DNA of 64,000 nucleotides from Tuctoria greenei (taxonomy: Eukaryota > Streptophyta > Magnoliopsida > Poales > Poaceae). The stretch spans positions 75,845,751 to 75,909,750 of the forward strand of contig JAYESD010000001.1 of NCBI GenBank assembly GCA_036927565.1, given 5' to 3'. Position 1 is the stretch's first letter; every line of letters starts with the position of its first letter. The position numbers and the translations under genes are program-made. Below the pieces are notes generated by a model. The model saw only the letters and a program-made list of their open reading frames with translations. It was not told the DNA's origin and did not search any database. This document shows, one piece after another, positions 46,890 to 57,954 of this stretch.

Positions 46890-49800
46890 TCATCTCGCAT
46901 TGCTATATACATTTTTTCCAGCATTGACATCTTCTCGCATATAGGGTTTCAAATTCTTTTTAATGCTTCTCTCTACGCGCTTGATGTTTTCTGGTTCGGT
47001 GAAAAGGTACATCTCTTCATACTGATTATATTCCTCTTCATTATCTCCCACATTGTCAACCCCAACAATATTTTGCTTTCCAGAAACAACTACGTGCAAC
47101 TTCTCAGTTTCTGGATCTTGAACATAAAAAACTTGTGCAACATTATCGGCGAGAACCCACAGGTCATCTTTGTAACCCACTTTATTCAAGTCTACCAGTG
47201 TCAGTCCGTAATTGTCCACTTTCAAACCATCAGGATGTTTGACCCATTGGCACTTAAATACGGGCATTACCATTCTTTCGCCATAATCGAGTTCCCATAT
47301 TTCCTCTATGAACCCGAAGTATGTGGTCTTCTGCCCTTGTGAATCATAAGCCTCAATACGAACACCACTATTTTGTGCAACACTCTTACCGTCTTTTTCT
47401 TTAGTGTAAAATGTGTAACCATTGATGTCATATGCTTGCCATGATGTTACCAAAGCAGATGAGCCACAAGCTAACTTTTTCATTATTGCCTCTTCTATAG
47501 TGTTTCCGTATGATATATTTTTGTCCATTAACCATTCAGTGAAACATCTTCTGTGCTCTTTCATGATCCAGTCCTCTTTGTGGTCTTGGTTTTTATCACG
47601 AAGCTCAATTTGGTGTTCCTCGATGTACGGCTCAGCTATTGCGAGCTGTTGTAGTACACCAAAATGTGCACGGTGTACATTCTTGTAATCTTGAACAATA
47701 AAAGTTTTCTTACCCACTTTGCCTCTCCCACGTAGTCTACCCTCATGTACCGGTATAGGCACACCTATCGATTTTCCATCTTTGATGTAATCAGCGCAAC
47801 CCTCAATCACTTCTTCAGTGGTGTATCCTTCCATAATTGAACCCTCTGGGTGAGCACGGTTCCGCACATAACCTTTTAATACTCCTAAATATCTCTCCAA
47901 CGAAAACATATGATGTAAATATAGTGGCCCCAATGCTTTTATCTGATCAACAAGATGTATGATTAGGTGTACTTGCATATCAAAAAAGGATGGTGGGAAA
48001 CACATCTCAAGCTTGCACATTGTCTCGACGATGTATGTTTTCAGATAGTCTAAATCTTCACGTGCTATCACCTTTTGCGATACTGTATTGAAGAAGTAAC
48101 ACAAACGTGTGATGACAACTTTTATATGCTCAGGTTTGATTACTCTTATTGCAATGGCAAGGAAAACTGTCATCATCATGTGACAGTCGTGAGAATTATA
48201 ACCGAATAAAGACAAGTCTTTCATCGAGACTAGTTTGCGGATATTGGATGAGAAACTTGTGGGCACTTTGATCCCACGCAAGCATTCGCAAATTGCTTTT
48301 TTCTCTTCTAGCGTCAAGTTGTAGCTGGCTGGGGGAAGGTAATGCTTCCCGTTCGCCTTTTCTACTGGATGAAGCTCTGGTCTCAAATCAAGATTTACTA
48401 GGTCCATACGTGAATTTAATCCATCCTTTGTCTTCCTCGGCATGTCCAGCAAGGTCCCAATGATGCTGTCAAATACATTCTTTGTAACGTGCATCAAATC
48501 AATACTATGGCAAAATTCCAGATTCTTCCAATACGGAAGATACTTGAAAAAAATTGATTGTTTCTTGAAAGCCATGTCAGTTGTATCATCCGAAGATGTA
48601 CTTTTCTTTCTCTTAATTCCTTTACTCTTTTTTCCCTTACCGAAAGCAATATGAATGTTCTTGACCATTTCAAACACAAGTTTTCCACTGTAAGGTTTCG
48701 GTGCAGTATCTTTTTCGATTTTGTTATCAAATTGTTCTTTCATCTTCCTATACTTGTGTGTATCTGTCAAGAACCGTCGATGTCTCATGTACACCGTCTT
48801 TCTGGATGAAGTGAGGTATAGATATCCAGTTCTATCCACGCACCTAACGCAACCTTTCTTCCCTTTCATTTGTCCCGATAATGTAAACAGTCCGGGATAA
48901 TCATGCACGGTAACGAATATCATTGCTCTTAGTGTGAAATACTCCCGCTTGTACTCATCCCATGTACGTACCCCTTCATTCCACAATTTCGCCATATCTT
49001 CCATTAAAGGTTCCAAGAATACATCAATTTCGATGCCGGGTTGTTTCGGACCTTGGATAAGAACAGATAATAAGATATATTTCCTTTTGTGACACAACCA
49101 CGTCGGTAGGTTGTACATAGTTAAGACCACGGGCCATGTGCTGTGTATGCTCCTTTTTTCACCAAACGGATTCATTCCATCTGTACCCAAGGCAAACCTC
49201 ACATTTCTGATTTCCTTCGCAAATTCTGGATACTGAATATCAAAATTTTTCCACTGCGTTGCATCACCAGGGTGTCGTATATGTTTTTCATTCTTCTTGC
49301 GTTCCTCGGAATGCCAACGCATAAGTTCAGCCTCCCTAGGGTTTGAGAACAAACGCTTCAAGCGATCAATTACCGGAAGGTACCACATCACCAATGCAGG
49401 AATTTTTCTCTTATTCTTCCCGTCTGCATCGCCAGAAGTATCGTCATCGTCACCTTCAGGACCAATAATAAACTTCTTATTCTTCTGAGTCTTTTTCATG
49501 TTGGTAACATACTGGTGATTGTAGTCCTTCTTATATCTACTGACACCACAAATGGGGCATCTAGTTGCGAGCTCATGCTCTTTGCGATACAGAATACAAT
49601 GGTTCACACAAGCGTGTATTTTTGTCACACCTAGTGCCATCGGGCAAAGAAGTTTCTTCGCTTTATAAGTGCTTCTAGGCAGTTTATTTGGATTTGGAAG
49701 AATTTCTGCCAGAAGATTCAAAAGATCAGAGAAACTACAATCGGACCATCCGTGCGTAGCTTTCAACTTTAGTAGTTCTAAGACTGCACGCAATGTAGTA

Positions 49801-50291
49801 AACTCTTTATCACAACCGTTTGATTCATCATATAAAAGCTCTGTGGCCGCATTCTGCAATGTCTCCATTTTACTTAAACCTTTGCTTGCTCCCATAGAAG
49901 TCAGTACATATGGTTCAATGTGACGCAACATCTCCTCACAATCGAACTCATCATCATCATCACCAGCTTGATTGTCACTACCATCATCGATATGAACATT
50001 ATCATCATCTGAGCCTCTCTCATCATCTTTATCCACATCATGTGTATCTAACTCACCATGCTTTGTCCATATTGTGTAGTTATTTTTGAAACCTCTTTTC
50101 ACCAAATGAGATTGGATTACTATAGTATCCGTCCAAGCAATCTTATTTTTGCAGTCGATACATGGACATAATATGTCATCTATCTTTTGCAACTTCGCAT
50201 GTCTCTTGGATGCTTCAATAAAATTTGCAACATTACGAATGTACATAGGATCGGGTCTTGGCATGTTATACATCCACGCTCGACGGTCCAT
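46890..50291 (-). CDS. CACTA TNP2-type transposase, 1133 residues, uninterrupted
   Basis: One open frame from MDRRAWMYNMPRPDPMY, the usual N-terminal transposase-associated domain (residues 1-80, with CPCIDCKN), through an acidic linker (84-120), the main transposase domain (Transposase_21-like, about 210-610; GTDGMNPFG at 369-377, VHDYPGLF near 462, HSIDLMHVTKNV near 595), DUF4218-like (about 690-830; HLVDQIKALGPLYLHHMFSLERY) and DUF4216-like (about 990-1075). It would cut and rejoin the element's ends in the nucleus. The length matches full-size plant TNP2 proteins and no stop interrupts it. A TATA-like box lies at 50931-50940 on the minus strand. The last exon contains a possible donor at 46910 that could splice on to the UBC9-like gene. 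Confidence 0.93.
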   Translation of the reverse strand: MDRRAWMYNMPRPDPMYIRNVANFIEASKRHAKLQKIDDILCPCIDCKNKIAWTDTIVIQSHLVKRGFKNNYTIWTKHGELDTHDVDKDDERGSDDDNVHIDDGSDNQAGDDDDEFDCEEMLRHIEPYVLTSMGASKGLSKMETLQNAATELLYDESNGCDKEFTTLRAVLELLKLKATHGWSDCSFSDLLNLLAEILPNPNKLPRSTYKAKKLLCPMALGVTKIHACVNHCILYRKEHELATRCPICGVSRYKKDYNHQYVTNMKKTQKNKKFIIGPEGDDDDTSGDADGKNKRKIPALVMWYLPVIDRLKRLFSNPREAELMRWHSEERKKNEKHIRHPGDATQWKNFDIQYPEFAKEIRNVRFALGTDGMNPFGEKRSIHSTWPVVLTMYNLPTWLCHKRKYILLSVLIQGPKQPGIEIDVFLEPLMEDMAKLWNEGVRTWDEYKREYFTLRAMIFVTVHDYPGLFTLSGQMKGKKGCVRCVDRTGYLYLTSSRKTVYMRHRRFLTDTHKYRKMKEQFDNKIEKDTAPKPYSGKLVFEMVKNIHIAFGKGKKSKGIKRKKSTSSDDTTDMAFKKQSIFFKYLPYWKNLEFCHSIDLMHVTKNVFDSIIGTLLDMPRKTKDGLNSRMDLVNLDLRPELHPVEKANGKHYLPPASYNLTLEEKKAICECLRGIKVPTSFSSNIRKLVSMKDLSLFGYNSHDCHMMMTVFLAIAIRVIKPEHIKVVITRLCYFFNTVSQKVIAREDLDYLKTYIVETMCKLEMCFPPSFFDMQVHLIIHLVDQIKALGPLYLHHMFSLERYLGVLKGYVRNRAHPEGSIMEGYTTEEVIEGCADYIKDGKSIGVPIPVHEGRLRGRGKVGKKTFIVQDYKNVHRAHFGVLQQLAIAEPYIEEHQIELRDKNQDHKEDWIMKEHRRCFTEWLMDKNISYGNTIEEAIMKKLACGSSALVTSWQAYDINGYTFYTKEKDGKSVAQNSGVRIEAYDSQGQKTTYFGFIEEIWELDYGERMVMPVFKCQWVKHPDGLKVDNYGLTLVDLNKVGYKDDLWVLADNVAQVFYVQDPETEKLHVVVSGKQNIVGVDNVGDNEEEYNQYEEMYLFTEPENIKRVERSIKKNLKPYMREDVNAGKNVYSNAR

Positions 50292-50930
50292 GCTTCAATA
50301 ATAGAATTTTTTGTCAGATTTACAAAATTTGGCCACAAATATTCTCTAAAGGTCTTCTATAAAATGAATTTACAGAGACATAACAAGTATGATTAGGGCG
50401 ACTAATGTAGGAGACGGGCGACGTCTTGAGGCGGACGGAGTCAAAGGGGGAAACAGGCCCAGCAGCATGGGCTAGGTCTGGGTGGGATCCAGTCCGTTAT
50501 ATCGGGAAACAAGGCCCAGGTGCATCTTATATATATTACAATAGCATCTGTTAATTAAACATCATATTCATGTCACATAATAGGTACAAAAAGGAAACAA
50601 TCCATATAGTCCATACATCAATATACCAGAACACAATCCATACAGTCCTTACACATGCAAAAGGACAGAATCCATATACCAGAACACACAAAACTAACAG
50701 CTTATCAGCTAATGAAAATATACAAAGAAAAAGTAAGGAAACTACATTTACCTTGCAGAGGCGTCAGCACGGTGGGCCGGCTGGGTGGTGAAGTGGCGGT
50801 GCGGGGTTGAGCGGCGGCGCGGCAGTATGGGCTGGGCGGCGGAGCGGCGGCGCGGCGCAGGGGAAATTTCAACAGCCTGGCGGCGTCGATATAAATTCTC
50901 CAGGGTTGCGTTTTGACTGCGGTGAGGGGT

Positions 50931-50940
50931 CCTTATATAG
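50931..50940 (-). promoter_or_regulatory. TATA box of the transposase gene
   Basis: CTATATAAGG on the minus strand, about 640 bp upstream of the transposase ATG, followed by a GC-rich leader (50760-50920). It sits directly beside internal AGGCGG repeats. The intervening stretch 50292-50760 may hold a leader intron. Confidence 0.6.
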
Positions 50941-50944
50941 ACGT

Positions 50945-51120
50945 AGGTTTTTCACAGGCGGTTTTTAACTTTATCGCAGGCGGGTTTTACTTACCAACCG
51001 CCTGAGATGATGTTTATTAATTAAGAAGTAAATATCTTCACAGGCTGTTGGTACTTAATAACCGCCAGGGAAGATTTTTATCTCAGGCGGGTATTACTTA
51101 ACAACCGCCTGAGATAATGC
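50945..51120 (+). repeat. Internal array of subterminal-type AGGCGG repeats next to the transposase promoter
   Basis: cacaggcggttttt, caggcgggtttt, accaaccgcctgagat, caggcgggtattac and aaccgcctgagat occur within 176 bp, the same motif family as in the element ends. Located just upstream of the transposase TATA box. Confidence 0.8.
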
Positions 51121-51910
51121 CAACTGAACAAAATATTTTTAAAACTTGTATAGCTGACGTTGAAATGTTTTGGTAAATATCAAATTAATTTCTACTCACA
51201 TATTATTCACATTTGTGTATCTCATAAAAAAAGATCTTTCACTCAAAATTGTTGGTACGAACATATTTGCATAATTTATACATGTATGAATTTTTTTAAT
51301 TTTTTTAAAAGCACTCCAACATGTCAAACTTCAAATTATCCACCAGTATTCATTGACACTTGATTGAAATATGTACAAAACACAAGAAAAATGTACAAGA
51401 ACACTTGATTGAAATCCTAAAACTACACTACGGCCCCGCCTCCTCCATCCTCTCCGCCAGCTTCTCAAACCAAGCCAAGCGGTCCTCCTCCGACTCGTCG
51501 TCGTCGTCGTCGTAGTCGTCACCATGGTGGTGGTCGCCGTCGTCGTCGTCGCCGTCGTCAGTGGACGACTCGTCGTCGCCGTCGTCGGTGGACGACTCGT
51601 CGTCGCCGTCGTCGGAGGACGACTCGTCGTCGCCGTCGTCGGAGGACGACTCGTCGTCATCATCGTCATCATCGTCGTCGTCGTCGAAGTCGTCCTCCTC
51701 CTCCTTCCTTATCCCTTGCTTCTTTTTTATTTAGATTCCAATATAAATACTCAAACATGTTTAGATTCTGCAAATTGTGTCCCAATTCGATGATTCTTTC
51801 TTCTACATTTGTATAAAATTAACATCTACCACCTGAACAAAATATTTTTAAAACTTGTATAGCTGACATTGTAATGTTTTGGTAAATATCAAATTAATTT
51901 CTTCTCAGAC
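51121..51910 (+). repeat. Pair of about 80-bp direct repeats bracketing an acidic-repeat frame
   Basis: actgaacaaaatatttttaa... at 51123-51200 recurs at 51834-51910 with only a few changes (about 710 bp apart). It suggests a duplication inside the CACTA element. Between the copies lies the GAC-repeat frame. Confidence 0.75.
51428..51720 (-). other. Acidic-repeat open frame (possible exon), no ATG seen
   Basis: Minus-strand frame open from after a TAA near 51735 to TAG 51430-51428. It encodes Asp/Ser/Glu-rich repeats (SSSDDGDDE-type units, four copies) ending EEDRLAWFEKLAERMEEAGP. The DNA is a GTC/GAC-rich microsatellite. It could be an exon of a small element gene or simple-sequence noise. 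The non-repetitive amphipathic tail makes an exon plausible. Confidence 0.35.
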
Positions 51911-52192
51911 GTGAAATTTTAATTAACGATGAACACACTACATTCATTAACAATATTCAATCATTCACACAGTTGAAGAACACACAAGATACTCATTCAT
52001 TAACAATATGCACATCTCACAAAAGAACACACAAGATGCACAATATTTACACAAGAACACACAAGAACACAAAAGATACACAAGTAATATTCAATCACAT
52101 AGATGAAAAAAGATAGATTTCATTCATTAACATAATTTACAAAACAGAAGCAACTAAAAACAACAAAAAGAAAAACTAATTAAATCCTACTC

Positions 52193-52609
52193 CTACTCCT
52201 CTTCCATCTCCTCCTCCTCGTCCTCCGGCGGCAACTCCGGCACCGGTGCAACAGGAGACAGGGCCGGCTGCACCGGCTGCACCGGCGGTGCAACCCCGAG
52301 GTTGCTAGCCGTCGCCTCCACCAGCGTTCTACGGCCCTCGGGGCCAAGAACCTGGGCCATCGTCGCGAACAGAATGTCGAGACGATCAGCCACCCCCACG
52401 AGGGCGTAGAGGTAGTGGCCCAAGGTACCCATTCCAGTATACTCTGGAAGGGTACCCAGCCCCAAGGCACTCATGGCGCGAGACGTATTGTTGTACGCCT
52501 CTCGCGCCATGAGGAGGCGCTGCTCGGCGTTGATCTTCTCGGGGGAGCTGCAACATTGTTTCTTGCAAGGTGGCTCCCTCGGAGGGCTTGGCGGCGGAAG
52601 GTCGGCCAT
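52193..52609 (-). CDS. Small hypothetical protein of the CACTA element (about 138 residues)
   Basis: Starts MADLPPPSPPREPPCKKQCC and has a helical middle (EQRLLMAREAYNNTSRAMSA and LYALVGVADRLDILFATMAQ), a Pro/Val-rich stretch and an acidic end (EDEEEEMEEE). I do not recognise the family. The start is at 52609 because upstream codons lack ATG and a TATA-like acataaag lies near 52850. It has its own promoter copy, duplicated from that of the transposase. The acidic tail and Cys-Lys-rich front could mean a DNA-binding or regulatory role, but that is only a guess. Confidence 0.5.
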   Translation of the reverse strand: MADLPPPSPPREPPCKKQCCSSPEKINAEQRLLMAREAYNNTSRAMSALGLGTLPEYTGMGTLGHYLYALVGVADRLDILFATMAQVLGPEGRRTLVEATASNLGVAPPVQPVQPALSPVAPVPELPPEDEEEEMEEE

Positions 52610-52840
52610 AGTGGTGTTGGGTCGTCGGAGCGGAGGAAGACGAAGAAAACAAGAGGATTCAAAGTGAGCGGTGCGCTTGTGACGAAGAAAACAAGGGTCT
52701 TTAAGGCCGCGCGGAGTGGAAAAGAAAGGTCGCACCTCGGGGAAAAGAAAGGTCGCGCACGCGTGACATGGTCACTGACGTGTGGGACCGGGTCCACATG
52801 TCAGTGACCGCTGATTAAGTCAGGGGATCCTCATCCCGGT

Positions 52841-53100
52841 TGGTGAGGGGTCTTTATGTAGGTGTTCATCAAATTAAGAAGAAGTAAATATCTTCACAGG
52901 CCCATGTTTAACTCAGGCGGGTGTTACTAACCAACCGCCTGAGATAATTGTATCTTCTCACACGGGTGTTACTAACCAACCGCCTGAGATAATTGTATCT
53001 TCTCAGGCGGTTGGTAAGTAAAATCCGACTGAGATAACAGTCTTCCCTGACGGTCGGTACTTAAAATCCGCCTGAGAAAATGTGAGTCTATATATACCCC
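52841..53100 (+). promoter_or_regulatory. Divergent promoter zone with internal AGGCGG repeats
   Basis: Minus-strand TATA-like tacataaag (about 52850-52860) for the small frame. Then five or so motifs of the aggcgg / aaccgcctgagataa family (52905-53080). Then a plus-strand TATA box ctatatatacc (53088-53098) for the Ulp1-type gene. The left half repeats the layout of the transposase promoter (ggtgaggggtc...ttatat/gtag, then aagtaaatatcttcacaggc). Confidence 0.65.
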
Positions 53101-54239
53101 TCGGCAACATTGGAAAAACCTAACCCGGGCGAAACACTTAGACGCCGTTAGGCTGCCAAAATTTCGTTTGCCGCCAAGTGTTCCCCCTCGTCACTTCCAG
53201 GTACGCCGCCGAGCTTCACCGTCGCCGAGCTTCGCCGTCGCCGCCGAGCTTTGCCCTCCTCACTTCCAGGTACGCCGAGCGAAGCCATTTCCGTCGCCGC
53301 CGAGCTTCAAGGTAAACCCTAAACCCTTCGACCTTCCATCCTCCTTCGCCGTGCCGCCTCCCTCCCCGCCCTCGCTGCCGCCTTGCATATCCTTGGTTAG
53401 GGTTCGGGAATTAGATAATGGTAGGCATCCTTGGTTAGGGTTCGGTGGAATTCGAAAAACTGTCAAGTTCAGTGGCATCTTTGGTTAGGGTTCGGTGGGG
53501 CAAGATTTATGTGGATGGTTATATCACGATAAATTGGTAGTTGGTTCTGTGTGCCTGGAACTGTTCTGACACATTAGTGGTAAACATGATTCTAGACTCT
53601 AGTAACAGCAGTATATTCCCTATTTCTGTCATCGGCCTTGCATATGCCACATAATTCTCTATTAGGGGCAAGATTTAGCTATATTTGGTTAAGTTGACCA
53701 AATTTGGCTAATTTTGGCTAAGTTACATTAGATATAGTTATACTTGACTAATTTCGACTAAGTTATGCTATATTTAGCTATATTTGGCTACTTTTGCTTA
53801 GAGTTAGCTATGCTAGACTAAGTTTGGCTAAGTTTGCTTTCATTTCTCTAAGTTTCATTTGAGCAATTGTAGCTAATCTGTGCTACCAAAGATGTCTGCA
53901 CTTGTGGCTCCATCAGCTTCATTTGAGCAATTGTACCTAATCTGAGCTACCAAAGTTATGCTATATTTAGCTCTGAAGCCAAACAAAAGTTGCTGGCCAA
54001 CTCATTTGTGATGCCAGGAGCATCCTCACGCCCATATCTAGGTAACACTAGGTGTGGCGATGGAGTCTGAGCATATGATGCCGATCTCTATGATACAAGA
54101 ATTTAGTTAGACCTATATAACTTCAAAAATGTGTTTTGGCTAAATTTACTTAATTGAGCCAAAATTGAGAAAATTTGTTTTAAATATGACCAAATTTAGT
54201 TATGCCATTTATTAGATTTTTTGTCTTATTAGATCTAGC
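53101..54239 (+). other. Leader zone of the Ulp1-type gene
   Basis: No coding frame assigned. Contains two cttccag|gtacgcc direct repeats (about 53194 and 53265) in a gccgccgagctt repeat tract that could be splice donors. An AT-rich stretch follows (53640-53960) with many degenerate tttggctaa / agctatatttgg units. A leader intron is likely but its ends cannot be fixed. Confidence 0.45.
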
Positions 54240-57200
54240 ATGGAAAGCCCTAAGAAGACTGGTCCTGATTGTAACAACAAAGAAGACAATATGGAGTTTA
54301 CTGACTCCAGCAGTTCAGGCTCCTATCATAGTCCTTCGGATCCTTTTCCGAATATAAAAATTAAAAAGACTTCAGTGGATCTAGACCCGGAATATGATCC
54401 TGCCGACGAGGTATGGATCACGAATCTTAACTTCAGCAGTTCAAGTTAATGTTGGTTGTCAAGTATACGAAGTCTTATAATTTTTTTCTACCTAGATTAA
54501 TCTCGAAGACAATGAGGTGACATCGGCTCCTAAAACCGCAGAAGGTTCACCAATGGATGAATCCTCAGCTTCACTCAAGCGGAAACGAGGGCAACGAGGT
54601 CCCAATAAGGGTCTATTGGACCGCATCATGTACATAACAAGGGTCAGTCCAAGTGGGCTTCCCCAAGAACCACTGGATTCAGTTACCAAGTACCGTAATG
54701 CATGCGGTTTTCTTGTTAGGGAGGTTGTGCCGATCACAACCGAGAATTGGAGGAAATTACCCGAGCAGACCAAGAATGAGTTGTGGGAAAATATAAAGAA
54801 ACAATTCAAGTTCCCGAAAGGCACAGAAGAAGCTGTAAAGAAAGCAACATTGGTCTCTTGCGGCAAGAAGTTTCGATGCTGGAAGAGTGAAATGAATGCT
54901 TATGTTAAGGCCAATAAGGTCCCTAGCCCGAGGAAGATGGGAAAAATCACACAAGCTCAGTGGCAAGAGTTTGTTCGTCAAAAGAGCACACCTGATGCTA
55001 AAGCTCTAAGTGCAACTAGGTCAGAGCTTGCAAAAAAGAACAAATACCATCATCGCTTGGGGTCTGCCGGATATGGACCCAAAGTCCAGAAATGGAATAA
55101 GATATTAGACGAAATTCTTAGTAAGGGCAATCCTCACCCATTAGAAGGGTGCGATGAGCGAACTCAACGCTGGGTCTTTGCTCGGTCAGGTTTGACCAGC
55201 GAGGGCAAACTTGAAAAGCCCGACTCTCTGAATGAAGTAGAGGATAAAATGAAAGAAGTAATTGAAAAGCAACAGAAGGGTCTCTTCAAGCCGAAGAGGG
55301 AGAATGACCAACTTACCGCTATCTTGGGAAACCCTGAACACAGCGGACGGGTTCGAGCGGTCTCTTCTCAAATGTCTTGGCTAGATGGTTTCCCTAAAGA
55401 TAAAGACACATATAGAAGATGTGAGAAGTTTAAGAAAACACTTGATGAAACAATTGCTCAAAAGGTCAAAGAAAATATGCAAGAAATAATGGAACAACTT
55501 AGACAATCAGGACAATTAGTGGCACCGAGTACAATGATGGTTCCGGTGCAAAAGGAGCAATTAGTATCTCCAACTGCCTACCCTAGCAGCGTTGGTTCCG
55601 TGCCAGGCTCAGGGTCAGCCCATAAGTTCCCTGTCAATGATATTGCTAACGACAAATCTTGTCGTCTTCTTGTCCCGATAGGCAGAGCAGGGAACAAAAC
55701 CAAACAGGTTGCCACTGCTATGGCAAAGCCTGATCGTGACTTCAACGGGAGTCCACTTCCGTTGTATTATTCTGTGGTGCAAGTTCTTCAGATCATTGAT
55801 AATGATTATGAAGATTATGAAATAGACCACGTCACACCTGAGGGGATCGCGACTCTGGGGCAGGCTGTCAACCAATTAATCCTTTGGCACCGACGCGATA
55901 TCGTGTTGGACGATGAGCCAATTTCTAGCCCCGTCGCATCTCCAAATACTGCAACCCCATCTTCTAAGGTGAAAGTGCATGAAGATCCACTCCCAGTCCG
56001 GGAAGATCCACTCCCCCTATGTCTGAGCAAGGATGATGATATCCAAGAGCAACAAGTTGGACAACAACTTCAAGCAGTACCAGAGCAAGCTGTTGCTAGT
56101 AAAGAGCAACTAGTTGAGCAACAGCTTGAAGTAGTACTAGAGCCAGCTGCTGGGAGTAAAGAGCAATCAGTTGAACAACAGGTTCAACAACAAGCCAGTG
56201 TCCAACTTCCGACGACTACTCCTCGATCATCAGTGCCTGTCAAAGTTAGCTCATACGAAAATAAGAAACCTTCATCAGAAGTGACAAAGTATTTGGAAGC
56301 TATGAAGGAAAATATTAGAAAATCGAGTGCATCTCGTTCTTCTCATGAGCCAGCATTAGAAGATATCGAGGAGTGGGAAGAAGACGGTGTCATGTATAAT
56401 CGGCAGACGGCTTTAGTTAAACCAGGAGTTCCAATATACAAGCTTGAGGATGTTCCTCCTAAATTTGAGAATGGGAAGCCGTTCATGACATCCGTACAAC
56501 TTAGCAAACAACCCGTCGCGCTCAGAAGAATGCATGAGTGGTACATCACTGCCAGCACAAAATATGGTCTTAATTGCGTCACATTTCGTATTCCAAAAGA
56601 AGCATTCTGGAGCACTGGAGTAGATAAACGAGTCATTTTATTTGACGAGCTGCTTTCCCTTTTCCATCGGGGCATGCTCGAAATCAACCTGCTGCTCGTC
56701 TGGTGCTTGTAAGTGCTCTAATATTTTGTATTTGCTTTTCTTACTACACGCATACGCATTTCATGAGATTATAACAATTCTGGACTTCTTCAATAGGATG
56801 CAATACATGGATAATGAAAAGTTGGCGCACAAGACAGGTATCCTTGACCCTACTAGGATTGCAAAGTCGCTATTTGACGTCCAGGCGAATCGAGAATCAA
56901 GCCAGTACAAACACATGAAAAAAAAAGATTTTGAAAGAGCAATTGCAAAACTTAAGAAGGATAGAAAGGCAGAAGTTGCAGCTTACATAGGACATGCGAT
57001 GTTTAACTTTTTCAGAGACGGCCAGGACCTCGTAAAGGCTCCGTACCACTTCGAGTAAGTTCGACACATGGCATTGAAATAGCAATTATTGGTAATTGTT
57101 AACACGTGTGTTTGTATGTTTGCAGTAATCACTACATAATGATCTTCATCAAGCCAACGCAGGGAATGGCAACAGTCTTGGACTCGGCCGATTACCCACC

Positions 57201-57954
57201 AGATCGTTACAAAGATTTCCTTTCCATTTTGAAAAAGTACGTTTATTCAATAATTTTAATTTACGCACATTTAGAATGTGTTGACAAGTTTTATATGACA
57301 TTTCTTGTATTACAGCGCTTGGCGGTTTTACGCGGAACAGCTTGGCGGTCAGAGACCTCCTAATACGAATGCATTGGACATTAAAACGTATTATGCTTGT
57401 CCGAAGCAGCCTGCTGGGAGTGTCTTATGCGGGTATTATGTATGCGAGCATCTTCGGACCGCCGCCGTATATAGAGTCAATCGTGAGGATGTAAGTTATC
57501 CTTAATGTCGATACCTTATTTTCTTACTTTTGTGTTTCATTTTCATTGTAACTAGCATAGTTTAATGCTTATATTCTCTGCTGTTCAATATTACCAGAAA
57601 CATTATTTTCATATTTTGATTCCAACTTCAAAATTCAATTGCTCATAGTACAACTGCTCCAAAAATACCTACTAAATTCTTGTATACTCTCACTTTGATC
57701 TATACTTTGAGATTGTTCAAACCAACACATTCTAAACCTTGTTATGTGTTATATTGCAGCACAAGAAGAATCTGAACGAAGAATGGCCGGTTTGTAGAAG
57801 TATTCCTGATGGAGGAGCCGACAGGATTGCTTCTGAACTCTGTCAGTTCATTCGTCGCGAAATTTTGCACAAAACGGGGAAGTTCTTTGATAAGAGAGGT
57901 TCAGCAGCTAATGTGCCAGAACTTTGCGACTATACCAATCTAAACAGTTTTTAG
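54240..57954 (+). CDS. CACTA second gene: transposase_24-like front with Ulp1/C48 cysteine-protease end, six exons
   Basis: Exons 54240-54410, 54496-56708, 56797-57054, 57126-57236, 57316-57490 and 57760-57954, all GT-AG, join into 1041 codons including TAG, with no internal stop. Residues about 60-330 resemble the plant Ptta/En/Spm transposase_24 family ([37 protein letters not shown]). A Gln/Pro-rich linker follows. The C-terminal 180 residues are a Ulp1-type protease with His883 (DNHYIMIF), Asp900 (VLDSADY), Gln949 and Cys956 ([17 protein letters not shown]), so the triad is complete. Ulp1 enzymes remove or mature SUMO in the nucleus. Its natural target here is unknown. Transcribed away from the transposase from the promoter at 53088. 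Confidence 0.85.
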
